This document shows, piece by piece, positions 22,684 through 31,360 of a stretch of DNA of 32,087 nt. The translations under genes were made by a program, and so were the position numbers. The stretch lies in the NCBI GenBank assembly GCA_051002015.1, contig JBPCMS010000064.1, positions 1-32,087 of the forward strand. Direction: 5' to 3'. The stretch is from JACDBE01 sp051002015. Its GTDB lineage: Bacteria; Actinomycetota; Acidimicrobiia; Spongiisociales; UBA5794. A model generated the notes under the pieces. That model saw nothing but the letters and a program-made list of their open reading frames with translations. It did not search any database and was not told the origin of the DNA. How positions within the stretch are numbered: the stretch's first letter is position 1; every line of letters starts with the position of its first letter.

Positions 22684-23522
22684 GGGTCCAAGACCCCCTC
22701 CAACCGGCGCTCGTGGACCACCAGGTCGTCGAATGCCTCGGCCAGCGCCGCCGTCCGCTCCCCCCGGTCGAACGGCCGGTCGCCCACAGTCACCACCGGC
22801 TTCACCTGACGCAACGTCGACAGCGACATGATCTCATCGGCGTCGAGCATCCGGTCGAGAAGGAACCGTCCCGGGGTGGGGCGCAGCCCGACCCCGGGGG
22901 AGAGCTCGCACACCGCAGCGACGGTGATCGAGTCGAGCACCCCCAGCTCCAGCTCGGGATACTCCAGCCGATCCCCCCTGATCCAGGCGATGCTCGAATT
23001 GGGTCCCTCGAGCACGGTCCCGCTGCGGCCGATGAGCACCGCGTCGTCGAACCCGGAGCGGGTGGCGGCCAGCTTCGCCTCCATGTTGGGGGCGTACGAC
23101 AGGGTCTTGGCGCCGGTGAGTCCCGACCAGGCGCCGTCGGGATGCCACGGCGCCACCACCGGCAGCAGCCGCATTGCCTCGGGCAACGAAGGCAACGACT
23201 CGGCGAACACCAGCGTGTGCGAGCCGGTCCCCGGGTGCTCGGCGTCGACCCCGCCGGTGACGATCACCCGCACCGAGCAGTCGCCCTCGGCGGCCCGGTC
23301 GGATACCCAGGCGGGCAGGTCGTCCTGCGGTGGCAGCGGCATCCCCAGCCGCTCGGCGCTCACCGCCAGCCGGGCGAGGTGCCGGTCGGCCCGGAAGGGG
23401 ACGCCCCGGTAGGAGCGGATGGTCTCGAAGCAGCCGTAGCCCCGCTGCACGGCGATGTCGTCGAGCGGGACGGCGGCGTGGTCGGTCGGCACCCCGTCGA
23501 TCAGAACCGGGCCCAGACGCAT
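22680..23522 (-). CDS. Class IV PLP aminotransferase / aminodeoxychorismate lyase-like
   Basis: 280 residues, standard for fold-type IV PLP enzymes. The N-terminus (VLIDGVPTDHAAVPLDDIAV) and QRGYGCFETIRSYRGVPFR are hallmarks. The PLP lysine is probably in TGAKTLSYAPNMEAKLAA, and the phosphate-binding region is GTVLEGPNSSIAWI. The same fold serves branched-chain aminotransferase, D-amino-acid transaminase and aminodeoxychorismate lyase (PabC); the KTLSY...N pattern leans towards the PabC/DAAT side, but substrate is not settled. The ATG overlaps the nadE stop by one base (TGATG), and the stop overlaps the next gene, so the three are coupled. Confidence 0.88.
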   Translation of the reverse strand: MRLGPVLIDGVPTDHAAVPLDDIAVQRGYGCFETIRSYRGVPFRADRHLARLAVSAERLGMPLPPQDDLPAWVSDRAAEGDCSVRVIVTGGVDAEHPGTGSHTLVFAESLPSLPEAMRLLPVVAPWHPDGAWSGLTGAKTLSYAPNMEAKLAATRSGFDDAVLIGRSGTVLEGPNSSIAWIRGDRLEYPELELGVLDSITVAAVCELSPGVGLRPTPGRFLLDRMLDADEIMSLSTLRQVKPVVTVGDRPFDRGERTAALAEAFDDLVVHERRLEGVLDP

Positions 23523-25231
23523 CAGGCCTCCCCCTCGAGCGGGACGAAGCCGGCGTGCACCGGGGTGTCCTCGTCGTAGCCGCTGCTGATGGGCAGCCGC
23601 CGGTCCTTGCCGAACGCCTTCTGGGTGATGCGCACCCCGGGCGCCGCCTGGCGGCGCTTGTACTCGTTGCGGTCGACCATCCGCACCACCCTCCGCACCA
23701 GCGATGGATCGAGCCCGGCGGCGGCCATGTCGGCCAGCGACTCGTCCTCCTCCACGTAGCGGCGCAGGATCTCGTCGAGCACCGCGTATTCGGGCAGCGA
23801 GTCGCTGTCCTTCTGGGCGGGGCGCAGCTCGGCCGACGGCACCTTGTTGATGATGGCCTCCGGGATCACCTCACCGTTGCGGTTGCGCCATCGGCAAAGG
23901 TCATACACCAGCGTCTTGAACACGTCCTTGAGCACGGCGTAGCCGCCGGCCATGTCGCCGTAGAGGGTGGCGTACCCCACCGCCATCTCCGACTTGTTCC
24001 CGGTGGCCACCACCATCGGCCCGTACCTGTTGGAAAGCGCCATCAGGACCGCACCCCGGATCCGGGCCTGCAGGTTCTCCTCGGCTATCCCCGGCTCGGT
24101 GCCCTCGAACGGGGCGGCGAGCCCTTCGAGGTATGCCTGGAAGATCCCGTCGATGGGGATGGTGTCGAAGCGGCAGCCGAGCCGCTCGGCCAGCACCTCG
24201 GAATCTCGCCACGACCCCTCGGAGCTGTAGCGGGAGGGCATGGTGACCCCCCACACCGCCTCGGGGCCGAGGGCGTCGCAGGCGATGGCGGCGGCGAGGG
24301 CGCTGTCGATGCCGCCCGACAGCCCGACCAGGACGCCGGAGAACCCGTTCTTGCGCACGTAGTCCCCCAACCCGGTGACCAGGGCGGTGTACACCTCCTC
24401 CTCCTCGCCGAGCCGGGGCGGGCCCGAGGGCACCGGATCGGGGCGTCGGTCGTCGACGGGGACCTCGACGATGAACCGCTCCTCGGTGAACTGGCCGGCT
24501 CGGTGCAGCAGCCCCCCGGCGGCGTCGAACACCATCGAGTCACCGTCGAACACCAGCTCGTCCTGGCCCCCGACCATGTTGAGGTAGACCACGGGGACGC
24601 CGAGCGAGCGGGCGACCCCGCCGATCAGCTCGGCCCGTTCGGCCCCCTTGCCCCGGTGATAGGGCGAGCCGTTGACGTTGAGCAGCACCCGGGCGCCGGC
24701 CCCCACCTGGTCGATGTGGGACCCGTCGGCGCCCCAGATGTCCTCGCAGATGGAGACCCCGACGGGAACGCCTGCGATGTCCCACACCCGGTCGGGATTG
24801 CCCCCGGCGGCGAAGTAGCGGGCCTCGTCGAACACCCCGTAGTTGGGGAGCAGGACCTTGTGGTAGACGCCGACGATGCGTCCGTCGGCGATCAGGGCGG
24901 CGGCGTTGGCGAGGCGGCGGGGGCGGGAATCCTCGAAGATGTCCTCATTGACGATGTCATCCTGGTCGAGCCGGTCGACGAAGCCGACCACGGTGACGGT
25001 GCGGCCGGAGCGGGCGGCCAGGGCGCCGATGGCGTCGATGCCGTCGTCGACGAACTCGTCGCGCAGCACCAGGTCCTCGGGCGGGTAGCCGGAGATGACC
25101 AGCTCGGGGAGGAGCAGCACATCCGCCTGCTCGGCCTCGGCCCATGCCATCGCCTCGGCGACGATTGCGGCGTTGCCGGCGATATCCCCCACCTTGGGGT
25201 TGACCTGGGCGCAGGCGACACGCAGCGACAT
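23522..25231 (-). CDS. nadE: Glutamine-dependent NAD+ synthetase
   Basis: 569 residues with two domains. The N-terminal nitrilase-type glutaminase (about 1-260) shows the catalytic triad context: Glu in LLLPELVISGYPPEDL, Lys in YHKVLLPNYGVFDE, and Cys in SICEDIWG. The C-terminal synthetase domain has the PP-loop GLSGGIDSALAAAIACDALG and the motifs GNKSEMAVGYATLYGDMAGG and VPSAELRPAQKDSDSLPEY. It converts deamido-NAD+ to NAD+ using glutamine-derived ammonia and ATP. The ATG at 25231 has TAACCT 7 nt upstream (leaderless pattern), so nadE likely has its own promoter behind the palindromic repeat that separates it from the carboxylate-amine ligase gene. Confidence 0.96.
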   Translation of the reverse strand: MSLRVACAQVNPKVGDIAGNAAIVAEAMAWAEAEQADVLLLPELVISGYPPEDLVLRDEFVDDGIDAIGALAARSGRTVTVVGFVDRLDQDDIVNEDIFEDSRPRRLANAAALIADGRIVGVYHKVLLPNYGVFDEARYFAAGGNPDRVWDIAGVPVGVSICEDIWGADGSHIDQVGAGARVLLNVNGSPYHRGKGAERAELIGGVARSLGVPVVYLNMVGGQDELVFDGDSMVFDAAGGLLHRAGQFTEERFIVEVPVDDRRPDPVPSGPPRLGEEEEVYTALVTGLGDYVRKNGFSGVLVGLSGGIDSALAAAIACDALGPEAVWGVTMPSRYSSEGSWRDSEVLAERLGCRFDTIPIDGIFQAYLEGLAAPFEGTEPGIAEENLQARIRGAVLMALSNRYGPMVVATGNKSEMAVGYATLYGDMAGGYAVLKDVFKTLVYDLCRWRNRNGEVIPEAIINKVPSAELRPAQKDSDSLPEYAVLDEILRRYVEEDESLADMAAAGLDPSLVRRVVRMVDRNEYKRRQAAPGVRITQKAFGKDRRLPISSGYDEDTPVHAGFVPLEGEA

Positions 25232-25238
25232 GGCGGTG

Positions 25239-25244
25239 AGGTTA
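25239..25244 (-). promoter_or_regulatory. -10 box (TAACCT) of leaderless nadE promoter
   Basis: On the minus strand TAACCT, then 7 nt (CACCGCC), then the nadE ATG. This is the same spacing as for proC, the TPM-like gene and the lipoprotein. Confidence 0.55.
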
Positions 25245-25260
25245 GGAGCGGGACCGCATC

Positions 25261-25406
25261 TCCCGTTTCTTAGGACCCGAACGCGTCACCGGCGACGCGT
25301 TTCGGTTCTAAGAAATCTTGCGGGGGTCACAGGTCCCGTTTTCTTAGGATCTTTTCGCGTCTCTCATGACGCGCTTCGGTCCTAAGAAATCTCCTTGGGG
25401 GGTCAC
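25261..25406. repeat. Tandem pair of 22-bp-arm palindromes (REP/BIME-like)
   Basis: Unit 1 has left arm 25266-25287, a 6-nt loop, and right arm 25294-25315 (19 of 22 positions pair). Unit 2 has left arm 25340-25361, a 6-nt loop, and right arm 25368-25389 (17 of 22). Both arms carry TTTCTTAG...CGCGTC / GACGCG...CTAAGAAA, and each unit is followed by GGGGGTCACA and GGTCCCG, so the units are also direct repeats of about 74 bp. The AT-rich tips (CTTAG/CTAAG) stand out in this GC-rich DNA. Unit 2 contains the last 15 codons and the stop of the minus-strand carboxylate-amine ligase gene. It may also work as a bidirectional terminator. Confidence 0.85.
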
Positions 25407-26552
25407 AAGGTCCCGGACCGTCTCCTCGACCAGGAAGTCGACGACGCGGCGCAGCGCCTCGGGCTGGTCGGCGCCCTCCTCCAGGGCCCCGTGGTACACA
25501 GCGAGCTGCCGGTCGGAGCTGGTGCCCCGTTCCAGGATCAGGCGGCCGTGGTCCAGCTCGGCCTGGCAACCGGCCTCCTCGGCATCCTCGGCCACCAGCT
25601 CGAGCATCTCCTCGTACAGCTCGTCGTAGGGGATGATGATCCCCCGGCCGAAGTCGATCAGCCCGGCCGAGGTCCCGTAGCGCTGCGCCCGCCACATGTT
25701 CTCGCTGAGCAGCATGCGCGAGTAGGTGCGCCACCGCTGGTTGCCCTTGCGGAACCGGTAGAGCATCCTGAGCAGCGACACGTACAGCGCCGCCACCGTC
25801 ATCCCGTCGTCGATGTTGGTGCAGATGTCCGAGGCTCGCATCTCCAGCGTCGGGTAGCGGTCGGATGGGCGCAGGTCCCACCACAGCCGGGTGGCGTCCT
25901 CGATCACCCCCGCCTGGACCAGCACCCCGACGTGGCGGCGGTAGTCCGACCACGACGAGAACTCGTCGGGGAGCCCGGTGCGGGGCAGCGCCCGGAACAC
26001 CGAGGTGCGGTAGCTCTTGAGCCCGGTTTCGATCCCGTGCCAGAACGGCGACGAGGTGCTGATGGCGAGCAGGTGGGGCATGAAGTACGACACCTGGTTC
26101 ATCAGGTCGATACGGAGCTCCTCGTCATCGACCCCGACGTGGACGTGCATCCCCGAGATGAGCAGCCGGCGGGCCACCCCGCCCATGGCCTCGGCCAGGG
26201 CGTTGTAGCGCTCCTTGTCGGTGTTGAGTTGATCGGCCCAGGCGGCAAACGGATGCGTGCTCGCCGAGATGGGGGCCAGCCCGTGCCGGTTGGCCTCGGT
26301 GGCCACCGCCAGCCGCAGCTTGGCCAGCTCGGAGCGGGCCTCGCCGATGGTGGTGCAGATCGGGGTCCCCACCTCGATCTGGGAGCGCATGAACTCGGGG
26401 CCCACCTGACCCTGCGCCACCTCGGCGATGGCATCCATCATCCCGTCGGGGAGGTCGCGGACCAGATCGCGGGTCTCGAGATCGACGATCTTGAACTCCT
26501 CCTCGATCCCGACGGTGAACGACGGTCCCGCCGACAAGCCTGTGTCGTCCAC
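25344..26552 (-). CDS. GCS2-type carboxylate-amine ligase (YbdK/EgtA-like glutamate-cysteine ligase family)
   Basis: 402 residues. The start FTVGIEEEFKIVD contains the metal-binding glutamates of the GCS2 family, followed by VGPEFMRSQIEVGTPICTTI, SGMHVHVGVDDEELRIDLMN, and the late DLRPSDRYPTLEMRASDICT. It is expected to form an amide from a carboxylate (glutamate) and an amine (such as cysteine) with ATP; the true substrates of YbdK-like members are unclear. The GTG at 26552 has GGGAGGA 5 nt upstream; the frame is open further upstream, but that is antisense to the M20 gene. The last 15 residues (GPKRVMRDAKRS end) are encoded inside a palindromic repeat and are probably not functional. Confidence 0.88.
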   Translation of the reverse strand: MDDTGLSAGPSFTVGIEEEFKIVDLETRDLVRDLPDGMMDAIAEVAQGQVGPEFMRSQIEVGTPICTTIGEARSELAKLRLAVATEANRHGLAPISASTHPFAAWADQLNTDKERYNALAEAMGGVARRLLISGMHVHVGVDDEELRIDLMNQVSYFMPHLLAISTSSPFWHGIETGLKSYRTSVFRALPRTGLPDEFSSWSDYRRHVGVLVQAGVIEDATRLWWDLRPSDRYPTLEMRASDICTNIDDGMTVAALYVSLLRMLYRFRKGNQRWRTYSRMLLSENMWRAQRYGTSAGLIDFGRGIIIPYDELYEEMLELVAEDAEEAGCQAELDHGRLILERGTSSDRQLAVYHGALEEGADQPEALRRVVDFLVEETVRDLVTPQGDFLGPKRVMRDAKRS

Positions 26553-26641
26553 GTCGATCCTCCCATCGGTCGTGCCAACCCCGAACGCCGCCAAGTTACC
26601 CCGGAGAACCTCCGGTTCGCCGCGGCGGAGGCGCTCACCGT

Positions 26642-26647
26642 TAGAAT
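26642..26647 (+). promoter_or_regulatory. -10 box (TAGAAT) of the M20 gene
   Basis: TAGAAT lies 10 nt before the ATG at 26658, which would give a leader of about 3 nt. No -35 box or ribosome site is obvious. Confidence 0.4.
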
Positions 26648-26657
26648 CCCGGCCTCT

Positions 26658-27830
26658 ATGGGCTCCCCCAACGCATTCGGCGAGCTCGCCCGTGCCGTCG
26701 CCCCCGAGATGGTCGAGCTTCGGCGCGACCTCCATCGCTACCCCGAGGTCGGTTGGAGCGAGCACCGCACCACTCGCAAGGTGGCCGAGCGGCTGTACGA
26801 CCTTGGGCTCGAGCCGCGGATCCGTCCCCAGGGGACCGGGCTCACCGTCGAGATCGGGGAGGGCGGCCCCGTCGTCGCCTTCCGCGCCGATCTCGACGGG
26901 CTTCCCGTCGAGGAGCGCACCGATATACCGTTCCGATCCGAGCACCCCGGGGTGATGCACGCCTGCGGGCACGATGCCCACACCGCCATCGGGGTGGGGA
27001 TCGCCACCGCCATCACCCGCTACCCCGGTCTGAGGGGCACGGTGCGGTTCCTGTTCCAGCCCGCCGAGGAATGCATCCCGGGTGGGGCGCAGGCGATGTG
27101 CGCCGAATCGGCCGTCGACGGAGTCTCCGCCATCGCCGCCTTCCACGTCGACCCGGCGCTGCCGGCGGGCAGGATCGGGCTCCGCCTCGGCGGGATCACC
27201 GGCGCCTCCGACCGGATGGTGATCCGGTTGTCGGGGCCGGGCGGCCACACCTCACGCCCCCATCAGACCGTCGACCTGGCATACGCCGCCGGGAGGGTGC
27301 TTACCGAGCTGCCCGCCTTGCTCCGCCACGGGGTCGACCCCCGCGAACCGCTCGTGGTCGTGTTCGGCCGGGTCAGCGGGGGAGGGGCGGAGAACGTCAT
27401 CCCCACCGAGATCGAGCTGGGCGGGACCGCCAGGATGCTCAACCTCGATCTGTGGCGCACCTTGCCCAAGCTGGTCGAACAGCACGTCCACGATCTGGTG
27501 GCGCCGCTCGGCGCCACCGCCGAGGTGCACCACGAACGGGGTGCTCCCCCGGTGGTGAACCATGCCGTCGTCGTCGCCGCCTTCGAGCGGGCGGGTCGGG
27601 AACTGCTCGGAGGGGACAACGTGGTCACCACCTACCAGAGCCTCGGCGCCGAGGACTTCGCCTGGTACCTCGAGTCCGTCCCCGGTGCCCTGATCCGTCT
27701 CGGTGCGGCTGTGCCCGATCGCAGCGTCGATCTCCACTCGGGCATCTTCGAGATCGACGAGGCGTGCATCGAGACCGGTATCGCCGTCGGCGCCGCCGCA
27801 TTGGTCGACCTGCTCGCCACGGTGACCTGA
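26658..27830 (+). CDS. M20 family amidohydrolase (metallopeptidase)
   Basis: 390 residues, typical of IAA-amino-acid hydrolase/hippurate hydrolase-like M20D enzymes. VELRRDLHRYPEVGWSEHRT is the family start; RADLDGLPVEE and MHACGHDAHTAIGVG hold metal-binding Cys/His; PAEECIPGGAQAM holds the catalytic Glu; AAFHVDPALPAG and the late DLHSGIFEIDE supply further His ligands. The dimerisation-domain motif SGPGGHTSRPHQTVD is present. It hydrolyses amide bonds of N-acyl amino acids or related compounds; the substrate is not determined. It is divergent from the carboxylate-amine ligase gene (105 bp), so the two promoters are close, and convergent with the frameshifted kinase (16 bp). Confidence 0.93.
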   Translation: MGSPNAFGELARAVAPEMVELRRDLHRYPEVGWSEHRTTRKVAERLYDLGLEPRIRPQGTGLTVEIGEGGPVVAFRADLDGLPVEERTDIPFRSEHPGVMHACGHDAHTAIGVGIATAITRYPGLRGTVRFLFQPAEECIPGGAQAMCAESAVDGVSAIAAFHVDPALPAGRIGLRLGGITGASDRMVIRLSGPGGHTSRPHQTVDLAYAAGRVLTELPALLRHGVDPREPLVVVFGRVSGGGAENVIPTEIELGGTARMLNLDLWRTLPKLVEQHVHDLVAPLGATAEVHHERGAPPVVNHAVVVAAFERAGRELLGGDNVVTTYQSLGAEDFAWYLESVPGALIRLGAAVPDRSVDLHSGIFEIDEACIETGIAVGAAALVDLLATVT

Positions 27831-27846
27831 GCGGGCGGCCGGGGGG

Positions 27847-28960
27847 TCAGGCAGCGAGCACCCGGGTGAGCAGCTGCATCCGTCGACGGGCCCAGATGTC
27901 GAAGGCGTCGAGCCGGCCGGAGGCGACGGCCCGCTGCCGCTTCGGCTCCCACCAGGACAGCTCTTGCAGGTAGACCCGCATCAGCTGTTCCCTGAGCGTC
28001 AATCCACCCGGCGCAGAGAACGAAGCAGACCGTTCCCCGCGCTCCAAGACGGCGTCAACACCGGTGTGACCGGGCATCGAGCCGGCGAGCTTGCCCAGGT
28101 CGGCCGCCACGGGGCGGATGGCGGCGTACTCCCAGTCGATCACGATGATCGGCCCGGGCGGGTTGGCGATGATGTTGGAGAACACCAGGTCGCCGTGGGT
28201 CCAGCCGGTGGGCACGGTCCGTGAGGTCGGGATCAACTCGGCGGCGATCCCGAGCACCTCGCTCGCCGGCGGCCACTCAGGGGACCATCCCAGCCGCCCG
28301 ATCAGGTCACCGAGGTGGGTTCCGGCCTCGGGGTGAGCCGGGGGCACCCCGCTGCTCCACCGCGCCCGAGTCGTACCCGGTGATGAGCCGATCGCTCAGG
28401 CCGCGCCCCACCTCGACGCGGTGCTCGACCGATCTCGGGTGGCTGCCCGGCACCAAGGGCTCGAGCAGGTAGGCGAACCGGCGCCGCTGACCCCAGGCGA
28501 TCAGCGGCGGAGCGGGCAGCGGGGACAAGGCCCCCATCGCCCGCCTGACCCCGACCGCGGCGCGGACCGGCGCCTGCTCCGATCGCTCCCCGACGACCAG
28601 CTTCATCGACAGGAACCCCGGGGGAGTGTCGTAGACCACCCGTGCCCGTATCGCCGAACCCGAGCTGAACTTGGACAGCCGGATGGAGGTGGCGGAAGAA
28701 GCGGCGTCAACCATGCGCGCCGCGGCCATTGGTTCCCCGACGATCTCCTCGAAGGGGACCGGTCCCGTGGGACCGGGGCGCTGTGGATTCGTCGCCAGCC
28801 TGCCCCTCACCTCCAAACGGGTGGGCCCACCCGTCGGGACCGGTGATCGTGCCTCGATGGTGGGCAGCACGGCCAGGACGCCCTCCATCTGTGATTGCAG
28901 GCTGGAGGTTGCGTCCGGTGGTGGTCGGCGGCGCAGACGCCGGACGAGATCCCGTCGCAT
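27847..28960 (-). pseudogene. Aminoglycoside phosphotransferase-like kinase with a frameshift
   Basis: The first part (ATG 28960, GAGGA ribosome site) encodes about 210 residues: a nucleotide-binding lobe with IRARVVYDTPPGFLSMKLVV (likely ATP-binding Lys) and hinge FAYLLEPLVPGSHP. After GLSDRLITGYDSGAVEQRG the frame runs into a stop. The expected continuation, including catalytic motif WTHGDLVFSNIIANP and metal site IVIDWEYAAIRPVAAD, is in another frame starting about 28345. The span is 1114 bp, one more than a multiple of three, consistent with a single extra base in the G4 or C5 run at about 28337-28348 (plus-strand GGGGG/CCCC). It could be a sequencing error in an intact ~370-residue kinase, or true decay. 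Substrate unknown. Confidence 0.75.
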
Positions 28961-29276
28961 CACGTCATCCTCGCACGTGGGCACGAATCCACCCGCGCAC
29001 ACCGCCGATGCCGGAACCCTTCGTGGGCTCCCTTCCCCATGCACCCCGCCAAACATGTCACACCCGGTTGATACGTTCTCCATGCCCACCCCAACGGCCC
29101 GGACCAACGGCGCCACAACGAACACCGCCGGAACAGACGACAGAGGAGGCAACCAACCCGGGATCACAATCGACGAACCGAACAACCCATACACCGAGCA
29201 AGCACCCGGGCAGCCGCCGGTACCCGGCAGCGGGGCAGTCTGCGCTCGCAACGGCGCCGCACCGCCGCCGATCTGG
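28961..29276. other. Gene-free stretch between the kinase and tyrA
   Basis: About 316 bp with no convincing gene on either strand. The plus strand has an open frame (from ATG at 29056) with a Thr/Asn/Pro-rich reading, but it has no stop before running antisense through tyrA. The minus strand extends the kinase frame without family resemblance. The G+C here is slightly lower than in the flanks. No terminator for tyrA or clear promoter for the kinase was found. Confidence 0.5.
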
Positions 29277-30296
29277 TCAGTCGGTGACGAGCAGGCCCTC
29301 GGAGGTCAGCGCCGCCCGCATCGCCGCTTCGTCGCCGGCGCGGACCGAGATGGTGAGCACCCCACCGCCCCCGAAGGGGGCGTGGCGGAGCTGGAGGTCG
29401 CGCACGTCGACGTGGCACGTCTCCAGGGCATGGCCGACCCGGGCCAGCTCGCCCGGCTGGTCGGCGAGGGCGATCCGCACCGCCGCCAGCGGCGGCCCCA
29501 GGTTGCGGCGGGCCGTCGCTGCTCGGGCAAGCTCCGTCCGCAGGGCGCCGGGATCGATGTCGGTGAGGGCGGTCGCCAACCGGCGGAGCCGGTCGATGTA
29601 GTCGTCGATCGTTTCTACCAGCGGTCGGTGGTTCGCCCGGAGCAGATCGACCCACAGGGCGGGGTCGGAGGCTGCCACGCGGGTCAGGTCGCGAAAGCTC
29701 CCGGCGACCAGATCGAGCACATCGGTGCGGTCGGTGGCCTCGTTCATCAGGGCCGAGGCGAGCAGCTGGGGCAGGTGGGAGACCACGGCGACGGCGGTGT
29801 CGTGATCGGCTGCGGTCATCCGTACGGGTCGGCCGCCGAGCAGCGCTACGGCATGCTCGACGAAGTCGAGATCGGTCTCGGCGGCGCCGTCGCCGACAAC
29901 CACCCAGGCGGCGCCACGGAAGAGCGTCGGCGACGCCGCCTCGGGGCCGGGCACCTCCCGGCCCGCCATGGGGTGGGTTCCCACGAACCGGGCCAGCCGG
30001 TTGGCGGCGACCACGGGCTCCTTCACCCCGGCCACGTCCATGACCAGGTTGCCGGTCCTTGCGGTCGCCACCGTCTCGAGCACGGCGGCGGGTGGACCGG
30101 CGAGGACGAGCAGATCGAGCGGGGCGTCGAGGATGGCGGCCGCATCGCCCACCGCCTCGACGCAGCCCCGGGTGACGGCGCCGGCGAGGGTGGCGGGGTC
30201 CGGGTCCCACCCGGCGACGTCCCACCCGGCCAGCCGCAGCCCGAGACCGATCGAGCCGCCGATCAGACCGGTGCCGAGAATGCCGGCCGAACTCAG
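29277..30296 (-). CDS. tyrA: Prephenate dehydrogenase with C-terminal ACT domain
   Basis: About 339 residues. The Rossmann motif GILGTGLIGGSIGLGLRLAG is at the very N-terminus; VMDVAGVKEPVV and VGTHPMAGREVPGPEAA (catalytic His region) follow, then HDTAVAVVSHLPQLLASALM. The C-terminal ~70 residues (LAAVRIALADQPGELARVGH) form an ACT domain, the usual site of tyrosine feedback inhibition. It oxidatively decarboxylates prephenate to 4-hydroxyphenylpyruvate. No ATG, GTG or TTG lies in frame before the Rossmann motif. A CTG at 30296 forms CTGA with the aroF stop, mimicking the ATGA/GTGA junctions seen elsewhere here, and is the best start. It is coupled to aroF. Confidence 0.92.
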   Translation of the reverse strand: MSSAGILGTGLIGGSIGLGLRLAGWDVAGWDPDPATLAGAVTRGCVEAVGDAAAILDAPLDLLVLAGPPAAVLETVATARTGNLVMDVAGVKEPVVAANRLARFVGTHPMAGREVPGPEAASPTLFRGAAWVVVGDGAAETDLDFVEHAVALLGGRPVRMTAADHDTAVAVVSHLPQLLASALMNEATDRTDVLDLVAGSFRDLTRVAASDPALWVDLLRANHRPLVETIDDYIDRLRRLATALTDIDPGALRTELARAATARRNLGPPLAAVRIALADQPGELARVGHALETCHVDVRDLQLRHAPFGGGGVLTISVRAGDEAAMRAALTSEGLLVTD

Positions 30297-31306
30297 AGCT
30301 CCAGCCCCATCACCTCGGCCAGCGCCCTGACGTCGTCCATCAGGGCGGCGAACTCCTCGGGGAGGATGGCCTGGGCGCCGTCGACCTCGGCGTTCTCCGG
30401 GTCGGCGTGGACATCGACCATGAACCCGTCTGCGCCGGACACCACCGCCACCCGGGCCAGCGGGACCACCAGCCTGCGGTGCCCGGCGCTGTGCGAGGGG
30501 TCGATGATGATGGGCAGGTGTGACAAGCCCTTGATCACCGGGGCGGCCGAGATGTCGAGGGTGTTGCGGGTGGCCGTCTCGAAGGTGCGGATCCCCCGCT
30601 CGCAGAGGACGACGTTGTGGTTGCCCTCCTTGTAGATGTACTCGGCGGCGTTGAGCCACTCGTCGATGGTGGCGGTGAACCCCCGTTTCAGCATCACCGG
30701 GGTGTCCTGGCGGCCAAGCTCGGAGAGCAGCGTGAAGTTGGCCATGTTGCGGGTGCCCACCCGGATCAGGTCGGCGTATGCCCCCACCAGCTCGACGTCG
30801 CGGGGGTCGAGCACCTCGGCGACGAAGGGCAGCCCGAACTCCTGGCGTGCCTCGGCGAGCAACTCGAGACCCTTCTCGCCGAGACCCTGGAAGGCGTACG
30901 GCGAGGTGCGGGGCTTGAAGGCGTCGCCGCGCAGGATGCGGGCGCCGGCGGCAGTCACCGCCTCGGCGGCGGCGAACAGCTGATCGCGCGACTCGACCGC
31001 GCACGGCCCGGCGATGGGGGCGAAATGGCCGCCGCCGATCTCGACCGACCCGACCTCGACGACGGTGTCCTCCTGGCGGAAGTCCCGGCTGACGAAGCGG
31101 AACGGCTTGAGCACGGGGACCGCCCGCTCCACCCCGGGGAAAGCCTCCCAGGGCAGCTCCTGGATCACGTCCCGATCACCCACGGCCCCGATCACGGTGC
31201 GGTGCCTTCCTTTCGAGACGTGCGCCTCGGCGCCGATGTCAGACAGTCGCGAGACCACATGGGCGATGTCGTCGGCGGTGGCGCCGTTGCGCATCACGAT
31301 GATCAA
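30293..31306 (-). CDS. aroF: 3-deoxy-7-phosphoheptulonate synthase (DAHP synthase, AroF-like)
   Basis: 337 residues. The N-terminal ferredoxin-like extension (MIIVMRNGATADDIAHVV) is that of the Bacillus/Thermotoga-type enzyme. The barrel has GHFAPIAGPCAVESRDQ, RGDAFKPRTSPYAFQGLG, VMLKRGFTATIDEWLNAAEY, CERGIRTFE, and PIIIDPSHSAGHR. It condenses phosphoenolpyruvate and erythrose 4-phosphate at the entry to aromatic amino-acid synthesis; the N-terminal extension serves feedback inhibition in relatives. The start is TTG at 31306, with GGGAG about 8 nt upstream and family resemblance from the first residues; ATG 31294 would lose four. Directly upstream of tyrA with a 4-bp overlap. Confidence 0.95.
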   Translation of the reverse strand: MIIVMRNGATADDIAHVVSRLSDIGAEAHVSKGRHRTVIGAVGDRDVIQELPWEAFPGVERAVPVLKPFRFVSRDFRQEDTVVEVGSVEIGGGHFAPIAGPCAVESRDQLFAAAEAVTAAGARILRGDAFKPRTSPYAFQGLGEKGLELLAEARQEFGLPFVAEVLDPRDVELVGAYADLIRVGTRNMANFTLLSELGRQDTPVMLKRGFTATIDEWLNAAEYIYKEGNHNVVLCERGIRTFETATRNTLDISAAPVIKGLSHLPIIIDPSHSAGHRRLVVPLARVAVVSGADGFMVDVHADPENAEVDGAQAILPEEFAALMDDVRALAEVMGLEL

Positions 31307-31360
31307 CGACCCGTCTCCCTGCTCGGTTGCCCACGACCCGGTGATGATGCATCCCGCAGA

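Noticed and set aside
29056..29276. Possible small Thr/Asn/Pro-rich plus-strand gene
   Set aside because: There is no stop codon before it enters the antisense of tyrA, no ribosome site, and no family resemblance.
28671..30635. Plus-strand 654-codon open frame
   Set aside because: It covers antisense of the kinase, tyrA and aroF. Composition is typical of a high-GC shadow frame and there is no domain motif.
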